From positions 1 through 7,658 of the forward strand of contig JALSSH010000545.1 in NCBI GenBank assembly GCA_026984385.1: DNA of 7,658 nucleotides. Reading direction: 5' to 3'. This stretch comes from Ardenticatenia bacterium. GTDB taxonomy: Bacteria; Chloroflexota; Anaerolineae; Aggregatilineales; Aggregatilineaceae. A program made the translations under genes and the position numbers. This document shows positions 1-7,658 of the stretch, piece by piece (positions within the stretch are counted from its first letter, which is position 1; the number at the start of each line of letters is the position of its first letter). The notes under the pieces were generated by a model, which searched no databases, was not told where the DNA came from, and was given only the letters and a program-made list of their open reading frames with translations.

Positions 1-1788
1 TGGGCGCAAAGGCCCGTCCAACCACTGCAAAACCGGGCTTCCGAAATATTTTTTCGGGCGCTGGAGTGCCCAGGAAGGTAGATAGGGGCGCATCGCCTCA
101 CGCAAGAGCCACTTGTTGCCCCCCACCTTGAGCGCGGGAGGAAGCGTGATCGCAAAATCCAGCAGAGGGCGGTCAAAGAACGGCACGCGCAGCTCCAACG
201 AGTGGGCCATTGTGATCTTGTCGGAAAGCAACAAGCCTTCCGCCGGAAGCCATGTTTGCGCCACGACGGCTTGCGCCACATTGATCGGCTCGGGATCGTC
301 GGCAAGTGCCGCGTTCAACAGTGCGGCGAAGGCGCGTTCTTTGTGTTGGCTGTTCTGCCAGGCGTCCCAAGTTTCCGACGTGTAAAGGGCACGTCGCAAC
401 TTATCCGAAAACACATAGCCTTCAAAAGAAGCCATACGCCGCAGTCCCTCTTCGGGCGGCAAAAAGAGCGCGTGCCAGCGTGGGACATAGTACGGTAACG
501 CGCCCAAGATCGGCCAGCGCTTGAACGTCGGTGCGCCGCGTTCCAACGCGCGAAGCAAACGCTCGCCCGCCCAGCTCAACGGCCCCAGCCGCCGCAAGCG
601 TGCATTCCAACGCAGCACACGCGGCCAGGCGCGATGAGCAGGATAGCCGCCGAAAAGTTCGTCTCCGCCGATGCCGCCGAGCACCACCTTGACATCACGC
701 GCGGTCACTTCGGCCAGCGCCTTCAGGCTGATGAAGGCGGGGTCCTCGATTGGCTCGTCGGCGTGATAAACGGCGCTAACCAGGTGTTCCCACCAATCTT
801 CGGCGGTGATGGTGTGTTCGTGATGTTGCGCGCCGAAGTGTGCCGCGATGCGCGCCGCTTGTGCCTGTTCGTTGTCACGTGTGGGGACATCGTAGCCAAC
901 CGTGTAGGTACGCACGCTCCCCGGCTCAAACTCGCTCATCAGGGCGAGCACAGTGGCCGAGTCCACCCCGCCGCTGAGGAAAAGCCCCAGCGGAACGTCT
1001 GAGCGCAGATGCAAACGCACCGCGTCGCGTAGCAAGGCGCGCGCTTGGCGGATCGCTTCTTCGGCGTTTTGCGGGCGCACGGTGGGTGCTTGCGGATCGC
1101 TTGCCGCCTCCCCCCAGCGCCAAAATTGCTTTTGTTCCACTGTGCCCCGACGGGTGTCGATCTGCACATAGTGCCCGGGCGACAGCCTGCGCACATCGGC
1201 GAAGAGCGTTTCTTGGCCCAGCATATAGCCGAAGCTGAGGAATGTATCCAGCGCCGAAACGTCCAGCGACAAGTGCACATCCGGCACAGCGGCCAGCGCT
1301 TTGATCTCGCTGGCGAAAAAAAGCCGTCCGTTGTGTTGATAGAGATAGAGCGGCTTGATGCCGATATGGTCAACGGCCAACAACAGCCGCCTTCGCGCTG
1401 CGTCCCAGAGCGCAAAAGCGTACATGCCGCGCAAATGCGCAAAAAGCCCCAGCCCGTATTGCTCATACAGGTGGGGGATCACCTCAACATCGGTGCGCGT
1501 GCTGAAAGTGTGCCCCTGTGCGCTGAGTTCTTCTCGCAGCTCCACATAATTGTAGATTTCGCCGTTGCAAACGACGGCCAACGACCGATCTTCGTTGTAG
1601 ATCGGCTGGTCGCCGCCGCTGAGGTCAATAATGCTCAGCCGCCGCATTCCCAGCGCGATCCCCTGTGCGTTCAGGTATCCCTCGCCGTCCGGTCCGCGAT
1701 GGACAAGGCGCGAAGTCATTGCTCGCGCCCAGGCAGGGTTTACGCTGTCGCGTCCGTGAAGGTCCACAATGCCGACTATGCCACACAT
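1..1788 (-). CDS. asnB: Asparagine synthetase, glutamine-hydrolysing (class II amidotransferase type); C-terminus cut by window edge
   Basis: This enzyme uses ATP and glutamine-derived ammonia to convert aspartate to asparagine in the cytoplasm. The frame is open for 596 codons from the ATG to the left edge, so only the C-terminal tail is missing (B. subtilis-type AsnB proteins are about 610-630 residues). The start is firm: the protein begins MCGIVGIVDL, and Cys2 must become the N-terminal nucleophile. The glutaminase half (about 1-190) shows R50 in 'RRLSIID', N75-G76 in 'CNGEIYN' and D100 in 'TRTDVEV', all expected active-site positions. The synthetase half (about 240-596) carries the ATP pyrophosphatase loop SGGVDS (272-277), 'GGDELFGGY' (374-382), 'MAHSLELRVPFFD' and a late 'NKWLLREAM...RPKKYFGSP' block. 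One oddity is that the position usually held by Glu before 'GGDE' is Ile373 (see findings). It lies downstream of clpB on the same strand but behind a terminator and with its own promoter. A specialised asparagine synthetase-like amidotransferase for cell-surface or secondary metabolites is the main alternative. Confidence 0.93.
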   Translation of the reverse strand, partial: MCGIVGIVDLHGRDSVNPAWARAMTSRLVHRGPDGEGYLNAQGIALGMRRLSIIDLSGGDQPIYNEDRSLAVVCNGEIYNYVELREELSAQGHTFSTRTDVEVIPHLYEQYGLGLFAHLRGMYAFALWDAARRRLLLAVDHIGIKPLYLYQHNGRLFFASEIKALAAVPDVHLSLDVSALDTFLSFGYMLGQETLFADVRRLSPGHYVQIDTRRGTVEQKQFWRWGEAASDPQAPTVRPQNAEEAIRQARALLRDAVRLHLRSDVPLGLFLSGGVDSATVLALMSEFEPGSVRTYTVGYDVPTRDNEQAQAARIAAHFGAQHHEHTITAEDWWEHLVSAVYHADEPIEDPAFISLKALAEVTARDVKVVLGGIGGDELFGGYPAHRAWPRVLRWNARLRRLGPLSWAGERLLRALERGAPTFKRWPILGALPYYVPRWHALFLPPEEGLRRMASFEGYVFSDKLRRALYTSETWDAWQNSQHKERAFAALLNAALADDPEPINVAQAVVAQTWLPAEGLLLSDKITMAHSLELRVPFFDRPLLDFAITLPPALKVGGNKWLLREAMRPYLPSWALQRPKKYFGSPVLQWLDGPLRP

Positions 1789-1795
1789 GGCGGAG

Positions 1796-1804
1796 ATTAT
1801 ACCA
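1796..1804 (-). promoter_or_regulatory. Extended -10 promoter of asnB, giving a leaderless transcript
   Basis: Read on the minus strand, the bases are TGG followed by a perfect TATAAT (1796-1801), i.e. an extended -10 (TGn-TATAAT). No -35 resembling TTGACA is present at 16-18 bp spacing (the hexamer there is GCCCCT). Only 7 bases (1789-1795, CTCCGCC) separate the -10 from the asnB ATG, so transcription should begin at or next to the A of the start codon. No purine-rich ribosome binding site exists upstream of that ATG, which agrees with a leaderless mRNA. Confidence 0.75.
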
Positions 1805-1845
1805 GCAACCACAAGCGAAGGGGCATGTTCAGTCTGGATTGTCCG

Positions 1846-1885
1846 CAAACAAACACGGGGGCGAGCGGTTCACTCGTCCCCGTGT
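1846..1885 (-). terminator. Rho-independent terminator downstream of clpB
   Basis: A 13-bp stem is formed by 1853-1865 and 1873-1885 around a 7-base loop, with a single non-Watson-Crick position (1861/1877). On the minus strand the stem is followed by TTTGTTTGC, a T-rich tail suited to intrinsic termination. It begins 26 bases after the clpB stop and ends before the asnB promoter, so it should isolate the two genes. The plus-strand tail is much poorer in T, and no plus-strand gene ends here. Confidence 0.85.
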
Positions 1886-1911
1886 GTGGTTTTCTGAGCG
1901 GGAGGCCGGCT

Positions 1912-4538
<2,627 letters not shown>

Positions 4539-4543
4539 AGTCG

Positions 4544-4549
4544 TCCCCC
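4544..4549 (-). promoter_or_regulatory. Ribosome binding site of clpB
   Basis: The minus strand reads GGGGGA, then 5 bases, then the ATG at 4538. A second purine motif, AGGGAGG (4557-4563), sits 18 bases from that ATG, too far to set it. It lies one base before an out-of-frame ATG (4555). The 4538 start also matches the usual ClpB N-terminus, 'MDLNQFTTKAQQAV'. Confidence 0.6.
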
Positions 4550-4652
4550 GATCATGCCTCCCTGGTTTAGTGTCTTTCTCAGTGTACGGGCGGCTTGTAA
4601 GAAGGGCGTCTGAGGCGCGTTAGAGGCATATCAATTCGGCGGGTCTGTGGAG

Positions 4653-4658
4653 ATTATC
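4653..4658 (-). promoter_or_regulatory. Candidate -10 box for clpB
   Basis: The minus strand reads GATAAT inside 'TAGGATAAT', 5 of 6 matches to TATAAT, 115 bases before the clpB ATG. No good -35 exists at the right distance (CGAAAA at 17-bp spacing). No heat-shock sigma-32 signature, CIRCE (TTAGCACTC-N9-GAGTGCTAA) or HAIR (CTTGAGT-N7-ACTCAAG) element is visible in this region. This is only the best candidate seen and could be chance. Confidence 0.3.
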
Positions 4659-4669
4659 CTATGCCCTGT

Positions 4670-4692
4670 GCGCTTTTTCGGCGAAAAAGCGC
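4670..4692. repeat. Tight 23-base palindrome (11-bp arms, 1-base centre)
   Basis: The left arm GCGCTTTTTCG (4670-4680) and the right arm CGAAAAAGCGC (4682-4692) are perfect reverse complements around a single G. The clpB -10 candidate lies 11 bases away, so the palindrome covers the place where a clpB -35 box would be. That is the usual position for a repressor or activator site. It has no T tract on either side and a centre too tight for a good RNA loop, so it looks more like a dimeric protein's operator than a terminator. No second copy occurs in the window. Confidence 0.6.
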
Positions 4693-4706
4693 GCCTAAAG
4701 CCCGCT

Positions 4707-4739
4707 TTGCCCAACTGCACCTTGCGCGCAGTTGGACAA
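4707..4739. repeat. Imperfect inverted repeat with 12-base arms
   Basis: TTGCCCAACTGC (4707-4718) and GCAGTTGGACAA (4728-4739) pair over 11 of 12 positions (one C/A mismatch, 4710/4736) around a 9-base loop. The inner 8 bp (4711-4718/4728-4735) are perfect. It lies 14 bases beyond the palindrome at 4670-4692 and 60 bases before the rho -35. No T tract follows it on either strand. Its role is unknown; it could be an operator or a structured remnant. Confidence 0.5.
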
Positions 4740-4799
4740 GAACGCTCTTCATGCTGCTGGAACGGTGCAGCGAGGGGGTATTTTCTCCGCGAATTTCCG

Positions 4800-4828
4800 T
4801 TGACCGAGCGGGCGCACTGTGCTATATT
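4800..4828 (+). promoter_or_regulatory. Sigma-70-type promoter of rho
   Basis: TTGACC (4800-4805, 5 of 6 matches) and TATATT (4823-4828, 5 of 6) are separated by exactly 17 bases. A TGC just before the -10 adds an extended -10 motif. Transcription would start near 4835, leaving a leader of about 207 nt before the rho ATG. It is the best-formed two-box promoter in the window. Confidence 0.85.
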
Positions 4829-4850
4829 GGCTGTAGACAAATCGTTTTGG

Positions 4851-4910
4851 CACTTTCTAACTCCTAAATCTACATCATCCACATATTGTTAGCCTATCCA
4901 ACCCTCAAGC
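4851..4910 (+). promoter_or_regulatory. C-rich, G-poor segment of the rho leader, rut-like
   Basis: By direct count these 60 bases have 21 C and 3 G, and 4851-4887 (37 bases) contain no G at all. Several pyrimidine-C dimers (TC, CC) are spread through it. Unstructured C-rich, G-poor RNA is where Rho loads, and rho in E. coli is known to be controlled by Rho-dependent termination in its own leader. The position, starting about 16 nt into the transcript and well before the coding region, fits such autoregulation. No experimental signal can be seen from sequence alone. Confidence 0.5.
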
Positions 4911-4961
4911 TGTGACAGCATGGGACTTCACATGTGGGTTACCAAACCCTGTATCACCCCT

Positions 4962-4995
4962 GGCGCACGACACCACCCCATAGAGTGGGTGCGCC
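4962..4995 (+). other. Stem-loop in the rho leader
   Basis: GGCGCAC (4962-4968) pairs perfectly with GTGCGCC (4989-4995). After a 4-base bulge (4969-4972) the inner CCAC (4973-4976) pairs with GTGG (4985-4988) around an 8-base loop. The stem is GC-rich and should be stable. It has no T tract after it, so it is not an intrinsic terminator. It lies between the C-rich segment and the ribosome binding site, where it could act as a pause site or mRNA stabiliser. Confidence 0.5.
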
Positions 4996-5028
4996 GAAGT
5001 CCCTCGCCCACAGCCTGAGGCCTCAAGT

Positions 5029-5032
5029 GGAG
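5029..5032 (+). promoter_or_regulatory. Ribosome binding site of rho
   Basis: GGAG is followed by 9 bases and then the ATG at 5042. It supports that ATG over the in-frame GTG at 4934, which would add 36 residues with no counterpart in typical Rho proteins and has only a weak GGGA upstream. Confidence 0.65.
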
Positions 5033-5041
5033 ACGCACTCA

Positions 5042-6310
5042 ATGGACATAGCCGAACTGGAGATGCAAACCCTGGAAACCTTACGCGACATGGCCCGCGA
5101 AGCTGACATTGCAGGGTTCAGCCGTATGAAAAAGCAGGATTTGATCCTGCGCCTTTTGCGTGACAAAGCCGAAAGACAGGGCCACGAGCTGCGCGGCGGC
5201 ATTTTAGAGATCACCGACGACGGCATCGGCTTTTTGCGCACCGACCACTACCTCCCCGGCCCAAATGATATTTACGTCAGCCAAACCCAAATCCGCCGTT
5301 TTGGGTTACGCACCGGCGATATGGTCATCGGTCAGGTGCGCCCACCCAAAGACTCGGAAAAATATTACGGCTTGCTGCGCGTGGAAGCGGTCAATGGGCT
5401 AGACCCCGAACAGGTCAAACATCGTGCACGCTTTGATGACCTGACCGCTATTTTCCCTGAAGAACGCTTTATCCTAGAAACCAGCCCACGTATTCTTTCT
5501 ACCCGTTTGCTTGACCTCATCGCGCCTATCGGGCGCGGGCAACGCGGCCTTATCGTCAGCCCGCCCAAAGCCGGCAAAACCACCGTTCTGAAGGAAATCG
5601 CCAACGCCATCAGCCAAAACTATCCGGATGTGCATTTGCTGGTTGTGTTGATCGGCGAGCGTCCGGAAGAAGTGACCGACATGGACCGTTCGGTGCAAGC
5701 CGAAGTGGTCAGCAGCACCTTTGACGAGCCGGTTGCTTACCATGTGCGCGTTTCGGAAATGGCACTGGAACGCGCGAAACGCCTGGTGGAATCCAAGCGC
5801 CACGTGGTCATTTTGCTGGATAGCATCACTCGCCTGGCTCGCGCTTATAACTTGGTCGTGCCGCCGAGCGGACGCACGCTCACCGGCGGCCTAGACCCTT
5901 CCGCGCTGTACCCGCCCAAACGTTTTTTCGGCGCAGCGCGTAATGTGGAAGAAGGCGGCAGCCTGACGATCATCGCCACGTGCCTGGTCAAAACCGGTAG
6001 CCGTATGGACGATGTGATCTATGAGGAATTCAAGGGCACGGGCAACATGGAGTTGCATCTTTCCCGCGAATTGCAAGAGCGGCGTATCTTCCCCGCCTTT
6101 GACATTATGCAATCGTCCACGCGCCGCGAAGAACTGCTATTGGGGCCGGATATCTTGCAGCGCGTTTGGACTATGCGCCGCATGTTAGTTCAGATGACTC
6201 AGCCGCCCGCCAACTACGACACCGCCAGCGCAACCGAGGCGTTGCTCAACCGCTTGCGGCATACCGACTCCAACGAACAATTCTTGGAGGAACTCACCGA
6301 AGGGGTCTAA
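5042..6310 (+). CDS. rho: Transcription termination factor Rho
   Basis: Rho is a hexameric RNA-dependent ATPase/helicase that loads on C-rich untranslated RNA and ends transcription. The 422 residues from this ATG match the usual length (E. coli 419). Domains: Rho N-terminal helical domain 1-45 ('GFSRMKKQDLILRLL'); OB-fold RNA-binding domain about 50-125 with the RNP-like 'DGIGFLRTDHYLPGPNDIYVS'-type segment; RecA-like ATPase domain about 150-422. Key motifs are the P-loop PPKAGKT (174-180), 'GERPEEVT' with the expected catalytic Glu206, Walker B 'VVILLDSITRLARAYN' (255-270), Q loop 'TLTGGLD' (279-285) and R loop 'KGTGNMELHLSR' (331-342). No key residue is missing, and there is no long N-terminal insertion of the actinobacterial kind. 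The gene has its own strong promoter and a long leader, and it converges on the minus-strand gene 47 bases downstream. An upstream in-frame GTG (4934) is the alternative start, judged unlikely. Confidence 0.97.
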   Translation: MDIAELEMQTLETLRDMAREADIAGFSRMKKQDLILRLLRDKAERQGHELRGGILEITDDGIGFLRTDHYLPGPNDIYVSQTQIRRFGLRTGDMVIGQVRPPKDSEKYYGLLRVEAVNGLDPEQVKHRARFDDLTAIFPEERFILETSPRILSTRLLDLIAPIGRGQRGLIVSPPKAGKTTVLKEIANAISQNYPDVHLLVVLIGERPEEVTDMDRSVQAEVVSSTFDEPVAYHVRVSEMALERAKRLVESKRHVVILLDSITRLARAYNLVVPPSGRTLTGGLDPSALYPPKRFFGAARNVEEGGSLTIIATCLVKTGSRMDDVIYEEFKGTGNMELHLSRELQERRIFPAFDIMQSSTRREELLLGPDILQRVWTMRRMLVQMTQPPANYDTASATEALLNRLRHTDSNEQFLEELTEGV

Positions 6311-6357
6311 GCCCTGGCCCTATCTTGCCAAAAACTTTTTCGCGTTTCCGATACCCC

Positions 6358-7658
6358 TCACTCTGCATCTTCGGGGGAGGAAAAGGTCAGCGAGGCGATA
6401 AAGGGATCGAAAACGGCTTGTTGGTATGCCTCAAAGCCATCTTTCGGCGCGCTGACAGAAACCAACACCCAACCTCCGCTCGGGTGCGGCATCAGATAAG
6501 TGAGGCTGACGGTTTCGGGACGCTCCAAGCGTAAAATCACCATTTGGCGCGCGGGGTCAAAAGCGATCTTCTTACCGCCCAATCGTCGCAACACGGCGGA
6601 CGACGCGCGCAGCGTATCGGTTACATCCTCGGGAATATTCCATCGCTCCGCAAAATAGGCTGCCGGCCCTGCGGTGATAAAGATGCGTGCTTGGCCGTCT
6701 GTGGTGTAAACGATATGGTCGTTGATGGGGAGAAAGGCGCTCCATCCCTCCGGTACGTGTGCGTTCACGCCAAAGGGCAGTTGGCTTTGCGCTTCGGCGG
6801 TTGCGGCTTGGGCCGACGTAGGCGACGGTGTGGCGGTGGGCAAAGCTCCGGGCAGCTCTTCGATCACTTCGACGCTTTCGAGCAGCGGCTCGACCATGTT
6901 CTGCGCATAGTCCGCCAACGCATCCGACGGCGCGCTCAGCGAGACAAGCAGCCATTCGGCGCTGTCCGCCCCCGAGCGAAGTTGTTGCAAGAAGAGCATC
7001 CCCTGCTGTCCCTCTTTCGCAGGAAGCAAAATCGGCACGGCGGCTTTGTCGGCAAAACTGCGCAGTTGTCCGCCTGTATGAGCGGCCAAGGCGCTTGCTG
7101 CGGCTAATAAGCGCGTCTCGTTAGCCGATATACCCCAGCCGTGCTCGGCGAAATAGGCCGAATCTCCGCGATAAATGTAAAGATGCGCTGTGCCATCGGT
7201 CATATAGAGCCAATGGGGTGATGGTTGGTGCAGCGGTTGCCAATCTTCGGGCAGAGTGAAGCGCAAGCCGAGCGCACTTTCAGCGCTCCCCACCGTCGCA
7301 GGGGTTGTTGGCGTCGCTTCAACGGTCCCCGTCGGCGGGACGGGCGTCGGCGTGGCGCTGGGCAAAGCCTGAGCGGTGGCCGTCGCGTTCTGCACAATCC
7401 GCGTCACGGTCAGCAACACGGGGAGCGGTGTGGGCGTCCCCGTCGGCGAGACGGGCGTCGGCGTGGCGCTGGGCAACGCCTGAGCGGTAGCCGTCGCGTT
7501 CTGCACAATCCGCGTCACGGTCAGCAGCACGGGGAGCTGTGTGGGCGTCCCCGTCGGTGAGACGGGCGTCGGCGTGGCGCTGGGCAAAGCCTGAGCGGTG
7601 GCCGTCGCGTTCTGCACAATCCGCGTCACGGTCAGCAACACGGGGAGCTGTGTGGGCG
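6358..7658 (-). CDS. Repeat-stalk protein with two copies of an uncharacterised domain; N-terminus beyond window edge
   Basis: I do not recognise a named family. The frame is open from the right edge to TGA at 6358-6360, so the visible part is the C-terminal 432 residues. Residues 1-111 are three 37-residue repeats, each a short hydrophobic/polar segment ('LLTVTRIVQNATATAQAL') plus a Pro/Thr/Ser stretch. A linker follows, then domain A (about 131-264; DNA 6865-7266), a 'PTATPSPT'-type linker, and domain B (about 293-425; DNA 6382-6780). The domains are clearly related: 'LPEDWQPL' with 'VPEGWSAF', 'YMTDGTAHLYI' with 'YTTDGQARIFI', 'YFAE' in both, and 'WLLVSLSAPSD' with 'WVLVSVSAPKD'. The 'PEGW' opening and the closing 'FDPFIASLTF' recall the Mog1/PsbP-like fold, an inference only. 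The linker style suggests an exported, surface-anchored protein, but any signal peptide or lipobox would lie outside the window. No metal or catalytic motif stands out, and no cysteine is visible. Confidence 0.85.
   Translation of the reverse strand, partial: PTQLPVLLTVTRIVQNATATAQALPSATPTPVSPTGTPTQLPVLLTVTRIVQNATATAQALPSATPTPVSPTGTPTPLPVLLTVTRIVQNATATAQALPSATPTPVPPTGTVEATPTTPATVGSAESALGLRFTLPEDWQPLHQPSPHWLYMTDGTAHLYIYRGDSAYFAEHGWGISANETRLLAAASALAAHTGGQLRSFADKAAVPILLPAKEGQQGMLFLQQLRSGADSAEWLLVSLSAPSDALADYAQNMVEPLLESVEVIEELPGALPTATPSPTSAQAATAEAQSQLPFGVNAHVPEGWSAFLPINDHIVYTTDGQARIFITAGPAAYFAERWNIPEDVTDTLRASSAVLRRLGGKKIAFDPARQMVILRLERPETVSLTYLMPHPSGGWVLVSVSAPKDGFEAYQQAVFDPFIASLTFSSPEDAE
7327..7658 (-). 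repeat. 111-bp in-frame tandem repeat, three copies to the window edge
   Basis: Copies occupy 7327-7437, 7438-7548 and 7549-7658 (the last lacks one base at the edge and may continue). Pairwise they differ at only 3 to 5 positions. The unit is 37 codons, so the reading frame is kept. The two copies nearest the edge differ at four sites, all silent, while the copy next to the domains has Ser-to-Pro and Gln-to-Pro changes. Near-identity at DNA level points to recent expansion or gene conversion, and copy number may vary between strains. Confidence 0.95.

Larger units (their letters stand above)
4539..5041. other. Divergent intergenic region between clpB and rho
   Basis: These 503 bases carry no convincing gene. 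Short open frames exist on both strands (about 80 codons, within 4631-4892), but they are mirror images of each other, lack ribosome binding sites and resemble no family. The region contains, left to right: the clpB ribosome binding site, a weak clpB -10 candidate, a tight palindrome, a second inverted repeat, the rho promoter, and a long rho leader. The rho leader is less GC-rich than the flanking genes in its first 60 bases. Confidence 0.8.

Noticed and set aside
4911..4932. TGTGA...TCACA dyad resembling a CRP site
   Set aside because: The half sites are 12 bases apart instead of 6, so a CRP-family dimer would not fit the consensus. It also lies within the rho leader, far downstream of the promoter.
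4934..5041. In-frame GTG extension of Rho by 36 residues
   Set aside because: The extra residues do not resemble Rho, the ATG at 5042 has a GGAG at 9-base spacing and gives the usual length, and the extension includes the leader stem-loop.
6301..6358. Possible terminator between the convergent rho and repeat-protein genes
   Set aside because: There is only a 6-bp distant inverted repeat (AGGGGT at 6301 and ACCCCT at 6353) and an A5-C-T5 run at 6330-6340. No compact GC-rich stem leads into the T run, so no terminator is called.
7327..7658. CRISPR-like array
   Set aside because: The units are contiguous, without unique spacers, and keep an open reading frame of exact 37-codon period. They are coding repeats.

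Overview
The window looks like a piece of chromosome from a GC-rich bacterium. Two features suggest Chloroflexota (for example Anaerolineae): the Thr/Pro/Ala linkers of the 'SATPTP' type in the last gene, which are common in surface proteins of that phylum, and the general look of the proteins. This is inference from protein style, not a phylogeny. There are four genes. Three encode familiar cellular proteins and one encodes a repeat-bearing protein I cannot name. I see no tRNA, rRNA, CRISPR array, insertion sequence or phage gene.

Left part (1-4538, all minus strand): a glutamine-hydrolysing asparagine synthetase (asnB, cut by the left edge) lies downstream of the disaggregase gene clpB. A hairpin terminator separates them, and asnB has its own extended -10 promoter placed so close to its ATG that the mRNA should be leaderless. 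clpB is complete in content (875 residues if repaired) but is broken by a one-base loss in a short A run (T run on the plus strand, 3254-3257), inside the coiled-coil M domain.

Middle (4539-5041): a 503-base divergent intergenic region between clpB (leftward) and rho (rightward). It holds a near-perfect 11-bp-arm palindrome beside a weak clpB promoter candidate, a second inverted repeat, a strong sigma-70-type promoter for rho, and a leader of about 207 nt for rho. The leader opens with a C-rich, G-poor stretch like a Rho loading site, which would fit autoregulation of rho by attenuation.

Right part (5042-7658): rho encodes a normal-length transcription termination factor. It converges on a minus-strand gene that enters from the right edge. 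The visible 432 residues of that gene begin with three near-identical 37-residue repeats (111 bp each) and end with two copies of a domain of about 133 residues joined by a Pro/Thr linker. This is the least familiar protein in the window and the best target for follow-up. No gene set here forms an evident new multi-gene system: clpB and rho are stress and transcription housekeeping genes, and asnB is amino-acid metabolism.
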